Assembly (NCBI GenBank): GCA_002421685.1
Contig: DISB01000016.1
Coordinates: forward strand, 447,775 to 511,774
Reading direction: 5' to 3'
Source of the DNA: Bacteroidetes bacterium UBA6221
GTDB lineage: Bacteria; Bacteroidota; Bacteroidia; Chitinophagales; Chitinophagaceae
DNA: 64,000 nt
Shown here: piece after piece, positions 1 to 6,642 of the stretch
Position numbering within the stretch: the first letter of the stretch is position 1
Layout: each line of letters opens with the position of its first letter
Program-made: the position numbers and the translations under genes
Notes under the pieces: model-generated
The model's database searches: none
The model's input: only the letters and a program-made list of their open reading frames with translations
Told to the model about the DNA's origin: nothing

Positions 1-334
1 CTTCGGCGTCTTTAAATAAACACATAGAACCATCACTATACTGTGCTCGGCCGCTTAATATCTCGGGTATAGGTATGTCAATTCCCAAATGATTTTTAAT
101 TTCCTTGCAAGGAAAAACTTTTGGTGGAGCAAAAGGATAGCCATACGGAAAACTAATTTGTATCAATTTTTTTTCATCGGGTTTGTACTCAAGGTACCCG
201 TAGACAATCAACTGCTTATTTGTATTTACAAATGGTACTTGACCTGCGAACGAGAAAAATGGCAAACCATTTTGCAGTGTATCGAGCTCCGCTCGATACA
301 CTGCGGGATATTCATCATACCAATGCTGGATCAT
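1..334 (-). CDS. E2/UBC-fold ubiquitin-conjugating-like protein, 3' end cut by window edge
   Basis: 111 codons are visible and the C-terminus lies beyond position 1. The ATG (334-332) overlaps the TAA of the upstream ubiquitin-like gene by one base (TAATG), so the two are translationally coupled. The protein reads like a prokaryotic E2. A beta-meander (residues about 40-62) leads into FPYGYPFAPPKVFP (62-75), the YPxxPP hallmark of the UBC fold. SDGSMCLF (100-107) follows, with Cys105 in the position of the E2 active-site cysteine. E2s carry an activated ubiquitin-like protein as a thioester and pass it to a target. Genes expected next (an E1/ThiF adenylyltransferase and a deconjugating peptidase) would lie left of the window and cannot be seen. 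The fold call is firm. Catalytic activity is inferred. Confidence 0.82.
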   Translation of the reverse strand, partial: MIQHWYDEYPAVYRAELDTLQNGLPFFSFAGQVPFVNTNKQLIVYGYLEYKPDEKKLIQISFPYGYPFAPPKVFPCKEIKNHLGIDIPIPEILSGRAQYSDGSMCLFKDAE

Positions 335-624
335 TATGCAAACTTTTTAGGGCCATCAGGTTTAGGAGCAGACTTTAGCAGAAACTTTAAAGTCTCGTCA
401 TTTCTCAACCCCAAATCTTCTATTGTGAGTTTGTAATCAGCTAGCACGGTACCGTCTGCCCTGGTCAATTGGCGTTTGTCAGCATCAGTCAAACCGAAGT
501 GTTCTACGGTTTTGTTAATGATTACCTGGAGTTTCTGTTTCACGACAAATGCTTCAGTGAATGTTCTTCCACCCTCAATCATTACGTGAAGGGTAATTTT
601 TTGTTCTTGAGTAGAGTTGCTCAT
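334..624 (-). CDS. small bacterial ubiquitin-like (beta-grasp) protein of an E2-linked conjugation operon
   Basis: 96 residues with a ubiquitin-like layout: beta-hairpin ITLHVMIEGG / FTEAFVVKQ (about 9-31), helix KLQVIINKTVEHFG (about 31-44), then a second beta part with the ubiquitin-like YKLTIEDLGLRNDETLKFLL (about 64-83). It resembles multiubiquitin-type or DUF2604-type Ubl proteins that sit beside E2 and ThiF genes in bacteria. It is the modifier candidate for the E2 encoded immediately downstream. The C-terminus is PKPDGPKKFA, not a bare Gly-Gly, so it either needs trimming (Gly91 is the only nearby glycine) or uses another chemistry. It is the first gene of its operon, with a TAnnTTTG box about 60 bp upstream. 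The family name is uncertain; the fold and context are strong. Confidence 0.78.
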   Translation of the reverse strand: MSNSTQEQKITLHVMIEGGRTFTEAFVVKQKLQVIINKTVEHFGLTDADKRQLTRADGTVLADYKLTIEDLGLRNDETLKFLLKSAPKPDGPKKFA

Positions 625-684
625 TTTGTGTAATAGAGCTCATTTTTTATGCTTTAAATACATTTTAAAACTAATAAGCTACAT

Positions 685-692
685 CAAAAGTA
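685..692 (-). promoter_or_regulatory. Bacteroidota -7 box for the Ubl-E2 operon
   Basis: TACTTTTG on the minus strand matches TAnnTTTG. A weak -33-like TTTC lies 18 nt upstream (711-714). This would give the Ubl-E2 mRNA a leader of about 55-60 nt. Confidence 0.5.
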
Positions 693-711
693 TGAAATAT
701 TCTATTTACAG

Positions 712-721
712 AAACATGTTT
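712..721. promoter_or_regulatory. candidate operator palindrome in the divergent intergenic region
   Basis: AAACATGTTT is a perfect 10-bp palindrome. It lies over the -33 region of the leftward Ubl-E2 promoter and about 65 bp upstream of the rightward -7 box. Binding by the XRE regulator encoded at 808-1158 is an inference from position only. Confidence 0.35.
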
Positions 722-785
722 GTATTAAAAACGTTATAAAAAACAAAAACTATGTCTTGGAATAGGGAATGTAGCTTAAAGAGCG

Positions 786-793
786 TAACTTTG
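786..793 (+). promoter_or_regulatory. Bacteroidota -7 box for the XRE-ImmA pair
   Basis: TAACTTTG matches TAnnTTTG and ends 14 nt before the ATG at 808, implying a leader of only a few bases. A possible -33 TTGG lies at 757-760. Confidence 0.5.
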
Positions 794-807
794 TATGAAG
801 TATTTGC

Positions 808-1158
808 ATGAAAGATTTTAATAATATCTTGTACGCAAAAATTGGGGAGAAATTAATGGCTTTACGAAAAGCAGACAATTTAACCCAGGAGAAGTTGTCT
901 GAAAAAGTTGGGGTTAAACGCGCTACTATTTCTAATATCGAAGCTGGCCGTCAACAGATTACAGTCCATTTATTGTACAAATTCGCACAAGCACTGCATA
1001 CAGAAGTTAGTGCTTTTCTACCATCAATCGAAGAACTGTCTTCAAATACTCAGGACAGTGAAAGCCACTTGCGTAATTTATTAGAACAAAAAGACGCAGG
1101 GGATATAACAACAAATAGTATATTAAAAACAATTAAAGATTCTAACAATGATACATAA
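808..1158 (+). CDS. XRE-family helix-turn-helix transcriptional regulator
   Basis: 116 residues. The Cro/cI-type HTH spans about residues 10-65: KLMALRKADNLTQEKLSEKV, then GVKRATISNIEAGRQQIT, the recognition-helix region typical of HTH_3. The remaining 50 residues are a short linker and tail. Its 3' end overlaps the downstream ImmA/IrrE metallopeptidase by 11 nt. In the ICEBs1 ImmR-ImmA system and in DdrO-IrrE, such a peptidase cleaves the partner HTH repressor to relieve repression. It is transcribed divergently from the Ubl-E2 operon and is the obvious candidate to control it as well as itself; this is inference. It could instead be an antitoxin-like regulator of the peptidase alone. Confidence 0.9.
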   Translation: MKDFNNILYAKIGEKLMALRKADNLTQEKLSEKVGVKRATISNIEAGRQQITVHLLYKFAQALHTEVSAFLPSIEELSSNTQDSESHLRNLLEQKDAGDITTNSILKTIKDSNNDT

Positions 1159-1690
1159 CTATATAGAGACGCGAGCTGAAAAGTTTTTAATTGAATGTAA
1201 TGCGCTTTCTGTTCCAGTTGATGTTAAATATTGTGCCGAAACGCTAAACGTTCGAGTAAAGGCCGTTGAGTTGGACGAAGATGTTTCAGGGTTTTTAGTT
1301 TTTAATGGTAATCAGGCCCATATCGGGTACAACAGAACACACGGTGAACACCGACATAGATTTACAATTGCGCATGAAATCGGCCACTACCTCTTACATA
1401 AAAATAGTAACAAACTTTTTATAGAAAAGAAACAAAGCGCGCACGAAAAAGTTATATACAGAAATAATAATTCTTCTACCGGAGAATATGTAATAGAGCG
1501 TGAAGCTAACTCATTCGCCGCTGCATTATTAATGCCGAGAAAGCTTGTAGAAAAAGAGCTGGCACAAAGTCATAATTTAAATAATCCTGATGCTTTAATA
1601 AGTGAATTAGCGGATTTGTTTAATGTCAGCGCGCAAGCAATGCGTATTAGATTGACTAATTTAGGGATTATCGATTACGATGATCAGTAG
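1148..1690 (+). CDS. ImmA/IrrE-family zinc metallopeptidase
   Basis: 180 residues, a usual length for a stand-alone ImmA/IrrE (COG2856) protein. FTIAHEIGHYLLH carries the zinc-binding HExxH motif as H76-E77-I-G-H80, and ERE-A-N at 117-121 supplies the likely third ligand Glu119. Members of this family cut a partner XRE repressor in response to a stress or infection signal. Here the partner is the overlapping gene at 808-1158. The overlap implies translational coupling. The gene is AT-rich like the neighbouring Ubl-E2 genes, which supports joint transfer as one module. The substrate and trigger are unknown. Confidence 0.9.
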   Translation: MIHNYIETRAEKFLIECNALSVPVDVKYCAETLNVRVKAVELDEDVSGFLVFNGNQAHIGYNRTHGEHRHRFTIAHEIGHYLLHKNSNKLFIEKKQSAHEKVIYRNNNSSTGEYVIEREANSFAAALLMPRKLVEKELAQSHNLNNPDALISELADLFNVSAQAMRIRLTNLGIIDYDDQ

Positions 1691-2916
1691 TTGCCACTCT
1701 TCAACATGACTTCCCGCTGTCGTCAGTTTGTAACTGGTGACCATAAATTAAGAACAGTTTGCAACTATAAGTACGCCACCCATCATTTTCCTTATTAGCG
1801 CGAGATGGCGTCCCGACAGCTATCGGGAGGCGCTCCGCCATGACAAATAGGGGGCAAGGCAATCAGAAGCACAGCAATATTTTAATCCCTAATCCACATA
1901 AAATTTCGTATATTTGTTGTAATAACTCTGAATAGAGTTATGAAAATTCCGCCCATGCGGGACTATAGTAGTCCCGACACTTCGGGATAGTAAAACCCTG
2001 CCCGCTACGCGGGCACCAAAAACACCATGTATGGAAACCACCCTCCACCCCAAACCACTAACATCAGGCCTCACCCCCGGTCAGGATTTCCCTATCCCCG
2101 CGAAAAAATATTATTGCGTTTTTCCGGGAACATTTTTAAGCACCTATCAAAGTCCCCATCCTGGAGATTTAGGGGTCCAATCGCGATGGGTAACAAAATG
2201 CAACACAATGAACATCGTCTAATCGTGCACCGTAACAATCCGTAACACAATGAACATCGTACCCTTAACCAAACGCAACAATCCGCAACATTTTGAACAC
2301 TCTGCCTGTAACCGTTTGCAACAAAACAACCTGCCCCGCCGCGGTGGGGGAACCAGAAAGAACCAAACCCCAACGCATGAGCAATCACATCAACCATAAA
2401 ACATTGAAAATGAATACCGACACAAAACCCCAAAACACATTTTTTCACCACACCACAAAAACCCGCAACAAAACACAACAAACGAGAACTATGGAGAACC
2501 AAAAACACAAGTCCCCATTCTGGGGATTTAGGGGTCAATCGCGACGGACAAAAAACGCAATCCCGTAGGTACGGGACAACAAAATAGAACTATGGAGAAC
2601 CAAACTATGAAACCATCAAGGCACACCGCCCGGCAGCACAGTAGTACTCAATACAATCGGAGACACAACCGAGGCATCAGGTGTAACATGCACTCGGTGT
2701 CTTTTTCTTTGCTTCGTTTCTTTTGGACAAGCAACAAGCATAGCGACTCATTGAGGCAACTGAAAAGACAAAATGAACGAAATAAAAGAAATGAAGGGCA
2801 GCTGAATAGCGAACTGATACTACAATTAGGTATACAGCATATAGGAGCCCTGTCGCCGAATTTAATGCTCATTTCAGGCATCAAAATGGAACAAAATTTT
2901 GCCTTAACTTGCACCC
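1691..2916. other. gene-free, hairpin- and repeat-rich stretch
   Basis: No convincing gene: the open frames here are A/C-rich and low in complexity. A run of hairpins is packed into 1814-2014, including a TCCCGA/TCGGGA stem at about 1814-1832, ATAACTCT/AGAGTTAT at 1922-1941, GGGACTA/TAGTCCC at 1959-1975, CCCGA/TCGGG just after it, and TGCCCGC/GCGGGCA near 1998-2014. A TATATTTG box (1909-1916) precedes the cluster. Two copies of a roughly 50-bp element lie at 2150-2200 and 2509-2560. A 17-bp direct repeat AACACAATGAACATCGT is at 2202-2218 and 2244-2260, and GAACTATGGAGAACCAAA occurs at 2486 and 2587. It looks like decayed insertions. Confidence 0.6.
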
Positions 2917-3198
2917 ATGGGACAATACAGCATAGGCGAAGCCATACAAATGTTGATGCAGAAATCAGGTTGGAAACCCAAAGCCACCGAAATACGCATC
3001 AGGCAGGAGTGGGAACAGATAGCGGGCAAAACCATTGCCAAATATACCCGCGAGCTGAAAGTCTTCAACGGCACACTCACCATCTATACCGACGTAGCCC
3101 CCCTGAAACAGGAACTGAATCTGGGCAAGCAGCAACTGATACAGACCATCAACGAATACCTGGGCGAAACCGCCATCACGGATATTATTATCAAATAA
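2917..3198 (+). CDS. DUF721 / DciA-like protein
   Basis: 93 residues of the DUF721 (DciA-like) family. The pattern is an N-terminal helix (GEAIQMLMQKSGWKPKATE), then IRQEWEQIAGKTIAKYT around residues 28-44, then a beta-rich KH-like part (LKVFNGTLTIYTDVAPLKQEL). In many bacteria DciA recruits or loads the replicative helicase DnaB. The Bacteroidota forms are short like this one, and their role is inferred from family membership. The start is preceded by TTAACTTGC, a -7 box lacking one T. A longer open frame at 2592-3218 in another phase is not coding. The downstream cupin gene starts 6 nt after the stop, so the two are probably co-transcribed. Confidence 0.8.
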   Translation: MGQYSIGEAIQMLMQKSGWKPKATEIRIRQEWEQIAGKTIAKYTRELKVFNGTLTIYTDVAPLKQELNLGKQQLIQTINEYLGETAITDIIIK

Positions 3199-3204
3199 AA
3201 CTCT

Positions 3205-3588
3205 ATGGAAAACATTGATATATCAAAGTATAACATCAACCTGGATGTAAGGCATGGCCACCAGGAGCTGATAGACATTCCCGCAATAGTGGATGCCTGC
3301 AAAGAGAAATGGTGGAACCAGACCCTCACCCAGGTGAATGACAGCGTAGTGCGCATAGGTATAGTGGAAGGCGAATTTCACTGGCACAAGCATGATAACG
3401 ACGATGAGTTTTTCTACGTAGTGGAAGGCCAACTGCTGATAGATATAGAAGGCGACCGGACCATAGAGCTAAACCCCGGCCAGGGAGTGACCATATCCAA
3501 AGGTATGATGCACCGCCCACGAGCGCCAAAACGCACGGTGATGCTGATGATGGAAACGGCTAATATCGTTCCGACAGGGGATATTTAA
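3205..3588 (+). CDS. cupin-domain protein
   Basis: 127 residues, a single small cupin barrel. Motif 1 is GEFHWHKHDNDDEFFYVVEG (about 53-72), with the metal-binding His-His-Glu pattern. Motif 2 is LNPGQGVTISKGMMHRP (about 86-102), with the last histidine. Such one-domain cupins are often metal-dependent isomerases or small-molecule sensors, and no substrate can be read from sequence. The gene follows the DciA-like gene by 6 nt. Transcription appears to end in a hairpin at 3594-3626, between this gene and the convergent DUF1015 gene. Confidence 0.85.
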   Translation: MENIDISKYNINLDVRHGHQELIDIPAIVDACKEKWWNQTLTQVNDSVVRIGIVEGEFHWHKHDNDDEFFYVVEGQLLIDIEGDRTIELNPGQGVTISKGMMHRPRAPKRTVMLMMETANIVPTGDI

Positions 3589-3593
3589 ACGAC

Positions 3594-3626
3594 AGAGTTG
3601 ACAACTTTTAGAAAGCTGTCAACTCT
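3594..3626. terminator. hairpin between convergent genes
   Basis: AGAGTTGACA pairs perfectly with TGTCAACTCT across a 13-nt loop. It sits between the cupin stop (3588) and the DUF1015 stop (3636). A U-tract is poor, so termination is likely but not certain. Confidence 0.5.
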
Positions 3627-3635
3627 ACCTGGCGA

Positions 3636-4871
3636 CTATATCATGTACACCACCAATCCGTCCCTTGTCTTAGGCTCAAACCAGGTGCTTTTAGGAGGCA
3701 TCACTTCACCGCTGTCCGCAATGTCGAACAACTGTTGTATGCTTACGGGATAACAGGCGAAAGCCGCCGCCATCTGCCCGCTGTCTACGCGCTTCTCCAG
3801 CCCGCCCAGGCCGCGGATACCGCCCACAAAGTCCACACGGCTGTCTGTACGGGGGTCGTTGATGTCCAGCAGCTTGCTCAGCACGTTGTTCTGCAATATG
3901 GTCACATCCAGCACGCCGATGGGGTCGCTTGTGTAAGTGCCATCTTTGGCCACCAGTTTGTACCAGTTGCCGCCAATGTATAATCCAAATTCGTGCAGCG
4001 CCTGTGGTCTGTATTGGTTTTTACCCATCGGTTCAGAGATGTCAAAATCGTTCTTCAGGGCGTTGATAAACGCTTCGTTGCTCATGCCCTTCAGGTCGGT
4101 CACCACGCGGTTATAGTCCAGTATCTTCACCTGCGTATCGGGGAAGATGCAGGTAACGAAATAGTTGCTCCTGTCGTCGGCAGTACCTTCGGCTACCAGT
4201 GCTTCGCGCACCTTTGCCCCCGATGCGGCCCGGTGGTGGCCGTCGGCTATATATGTAGCAGGCACCTTCTCAGCAAACAGCCTGGTTATATTCTCGACAG
4301 TCGCCTTATCGTTCACCACCCATACTGTATGCGCTATGCCGTCTTCAGCTACGAAATCATAATCCGGTTGGTGCGCCGCTTTCCAGTCTTCTATCAGTTT
4401 GTTTACATCCGCCTGTTCGCGGTATGCCAGGAATACGATGCCTGTTTGCGCGCGGGTAGTTTTTATGTGGTTGATGCGGTCCTGTTCTTTTACCGGCCGT
4501 GTGAACTCGTGTTTTTTGACAATGCCGTTATTGTAGTCGTCTACAGATGAACCGCATACCAGGCCCGTCTGCGCACGGCCATCCATTACTAAGCGGTAAA
4601 TATAATAGCACGGTTCCTGGTCTTGCACCAAAATACCCTCCTCTATCATCCTGTCAAGGTTCCCCTTAGCCTTGTCATACACCTGCTGGCTATGTACGTC
4701 TATACCCTCGGGCAGGTCTATTTCAGAACGGGTGACGTGGTAAAAATGGTAGGGCTGGTCTGCATAAGCCCTCGCCTCCTCCACGTTTACTACATCGTAG
4801 GGCAGTGTAGCTACTTCCTGCGCCAGTTCCTGAATTGGTCTTAATCCTTTGAATGGGGTAATTTTTGCCAT
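3636..4871 (-). CDS. DUF1015 family protein
   Basis: 411 residues, the full length of the DUF1015 (COG4198) family. Typical features are the N-terminal TLPYDVVNVEEARAYA (about 22-37), the central FTRPVKEQDRINHIKTTRAQ and the strongly conserved TYIADGHHRAASG (about 206-218), which resembles a nucleotide- or kinase-related active site. The reaction is unproven. In Bacteroidota this gene is regularly found beside serC and serine-pathway genes. Here it follows serC by 8 nt on the same strand, so a role tied to phosphoserine metabolism is a reasonable inference. No signal peptide is seen; cytoplasmic. Confidence 0.88.
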   Translation of the reverse strand: MAKITPFKGLRPIQELAQEVATLPYDVVNVEEARAYADQPYHFYHVTRSEIDLPEGIDVHSQQVYDKAKGNLDRMIEEGILVQDQEPCYYIYRLVMDGRAQTGLVCGSSVDDYNNGIVKKHEFTRPVKEQDRINHIKTTRAQTGIVFLAYREQADVNKLIEDWKAAHQPDYDFVAEDGIAHTVWVVNDKATVENITRLFAEKVPATYIADGHHRAASGAKVREALVAEGTADDRSNYFVTCIFPDTQVKILDYNRVVTDLKGMSNEAFINALKNDFDISEPMGKNQYRPQALHEFGLYIGGNWYKLVAKDGTYTSDPIGVLDVTILQNNVLSKLLDINDPRTDSRVDFVGGIRGLGGLEKRVDSGQMAAAFACYPVSIQQLFDIADSGEVMPPKSTWFEPKTRDGLVVYMI

Positions 4872-4879
4872 TATATATT

Positions 4880-5965
4880 CTATTGTTTATTGTTCAATTC
4901 AAATTCCTGCATGGCTGCCACCATGTACTTTACATCCTCTACAGTGATAGCATTGTATAACGAAGCCCTGAACCCGCCAACCGTCCGGTGGCCTTTGATA
5001 TTGGCTATGCCGCTCTCTTCGCAAAAATCCAGGAACAACCGCTCCGTCTTATCATCCACAGCACGAAAACAGGCATTCATCATGCTGCGGTCTTCTTTTT
5101 TTACGGTGCCGCTAAATAAAGGATTTCGGTCTATTTCATCGTATAAAAGGGCAGCTTTTATTTTATTTTCCCCCTCTATTGCATCTATACCCTTTTCTTT
5201 TATCCAACGCAGCGTAAGCAGCGACACATATATAGAGAATACGGGAGGAGTATTCAGTACCGAATTTTTCGCTACATGTTCTGCGTAATTCAACATCGCG
5301 GGCAGTTGCCGCCTGATGCGTTGCAGCATGTCTTTCCTTATTACTACAAGCGTTGCACCGGCAGGCCCTATATTCTTCTGCGCCACCGCATAAAACAATG
5401 CGCAATTGGTGTAGTTTATATTTTTACTGAAAATATCACTGCTCATATCGGCAACTAACGGGACGTTTGCTTTGGGTACATTCCGCCATTGTGTTCCGTA
5501 AATAGTATTATTCGTGGTCATGTGCAGGTAGGCGAGGTTTGCCGGAATATCCTGCGGCCATTCAGGCAGGTGTGTATAGCTGTCCGCCTTAGATGAACTG
5601 AGCACCTCCACCTTTCCATAATACTCCGCATGACGTATAGCATCTGCCGACCATGCGCCACTGTCGATATACCCGGCGGTGTCATTTTCTCCCAGGAAGT
5701 TCATAGGTATCATGGCAAACTGCATACGTCCACCGCCATGCATCCATAGTATTTCGTAATCATTATCCAGGCTACAGAGCTCGCGTACCAGTTGCTTGCT
5801 CTCTTCCAGTATAGCATCAAAATCTTTCCCTCTGTGCGGTATGCTCAACACAGACATGCCCGAGCCGTTGTAATCCAGCACAGCTTCCGACGCCTGTTGC
5901 AATACCTCCTGCGGCAATGCAGCAGGCCCGGAATTGAGGTTAATGACTTTGTTTGAATAGATCAT
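4880..5965 (-). CDS. serC: phosphoserine aminotransferase
   Basis: 361 residues from the chosen ATG. SerC transfers the amino group from glutamate to 3-phosphohydroxypyruvate (serine synthesis) using PLP. The N-terminus VINLNSGPAALPQEVLQQ, the substrate-binding HRGKDFDAI and the C-terminal VGGFRASLYNAI are family hallmarks. The PLP-lysine region is VADMSSDIFSKNINYTNCAL. An ATG six codons further upstream (5983) is possible. I prefer 5965 because the family normally starts close to the NxGPAxLP motif. The 5' end overlaps the end of the DUF502 gene (stop at 5940), and DUF1015 follows 8 nt after the stop. This is one DUF502-serC-DUF1015 transcription unit. Confidence 0.92.
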   Translation of the reverse strand: MIYSNKVINLNSGPAALPQEVLQQASEAVLDYNGSGMSVLSIPHRGKDFDAILEESKQLVRELCSLDNDYEILWMHGGGRMQFAMIPMNFLGENDTAGYIDSGAWSADAIRHAEYYGKVEVLSSSKADSYTHLPEWPQDIPANLAYLHMTTNNTIYGTQWRNVPKANVPLVADMSSDIFSKNINYTNCALFYAVAQKNIGPAGATLVVIRKDMLQRIRRQLPAMLNYAEHVAKNSVLNTPPVFSIYVSLLTLRWIKEKGIDAIEGENKIKAALLYDEIDRNPLFSGTVKKEDRSMMNACFRAVDDKTERLFLDFCEESGIANIKGHRTVGGFRASLYNAITVEDVKYMVAAMQEFELNNKQ

Positions 5966-6539
5966 GTTTATCTTCTTCGACACTGCTGGTAATGCCGCCG
6001 CTTACAGCAAACTTCATGGCTTCGGCTGCGTTCATCTTCGTTACCGGTTTAATATTCGATGCATCCACCACCACTACCCACCCTGATATGGCATAGGAAT
6101 GTGGCAGATATACAGATACCTTGCCTGCCATACCTACGAAGGCCAGGTCCTTTTGTGTCATAAAGCCAATGCGCCACATTTCGGGGTCGCGGCTGGTGCA
6201 TATCCACACCGGGGTATTGAAGCGTTTTTTATCGCCCATAAAGGAATCGAGCACATCCTTGATGGAAGTATATATATACTTAATACCCGGTGTATTTTGC
6301 ATCAGGTAGTCGAAGGCATCTATTACCATCCGGCCGATAAACAGCCGGGTTCCCAGGTAGCCTATCAGGGTGATAACCCCCACGATGAGTAAAAAACCCA
6401 ATCCGCGGGGAAGAGATGGAATCAGGGTATCTATGCTATCGAAAACCGCATAGATAAGGTAGGCTGTTACCGCTATAGGGCTGAGTATAAGCAAACCCTG
6501 CAGGAACGACCGCACCACTAAACTCGATATCTTACGCAT
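5940..6539 (-). CDS. DUF502 family inner-membrane protein
   Basis: 199 residues. Two hydrophobic segments near the N-terminus (about 7-33 and 43-65: SFLQGLLILSPIAVTAYLIY and GLGFLLIVGVITLIGYLGTR) are followed by a soluble domain. LPHSYAISGWVVVVDASNIK and GGITS near the C-terminus are typical of DUF502 (COG2928). The function is unknown. The ATG at 6539 is chosen over 6560 because the -7 box at 6558-6565 lies across the upstream ATG. It is the first gene of the unit with serC and DUF1015, overlapping serC by 26 nt. Confidence 0.85.
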   Translation of the reverse strand: MRKISSLVVRSFLQGLLILSPIAVTAYLIYAVFDSIDTLIPSLPRGLGFLLIVGVITLIGYLGTRLFIGRMVIDAFDYLMQNTPGIKYIYTSIKDVLDSFMGDKKRFNTPVWICTSRDPEMWRIGFMTQKDLAFVGMAGKVSVYLPHSYAISGWVVVVDASNIKPVTKMNAAEAMKFAVSGGITSSVEEDKHDLFKQSH

Positions 6540-6557
6540 AACGAAAATATTCCGCTG

Positions 6558-6565
6558 CAAAGGTA
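6558..6565 (-). promoter_or_regulatory. -7 box for DUF502-serC-DUF1015
   Basis: TACCTTTG on the minus strand, ending 18 nt before the ATG at 6539. It rules out the upstream ATG at 6560 for a transcript made from this promoter. Confidence 0.55.
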
Positions 6566-6642
6566 CATGTTTGCAGCAGGAAAGTATATTTGTTGCTACA
6601 TTTAGCTATAACATAACCAAAGACAAAAATTCGTAACCTGTA

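Noticed and set aside
89..436. 115-residue plus-strand open frame at the left edge
   Set aside because: It is antisense to the E2-like and Ubl genes, whose domain motifs are clear on the minus strand.
334..624. ThiS/MoaD sulfur-carrier protein
   Set aside because: It lacks the terminal Gly-Gly and is coupled to an E2-fold gene rather than thiamine or molybdopterin genes.
2592..3218. 208-residue open frame overlapping the DciA-like gene
   Set aside because: It is in a different phase from the recognised DUF721 protein, is low in complexity and has no family.
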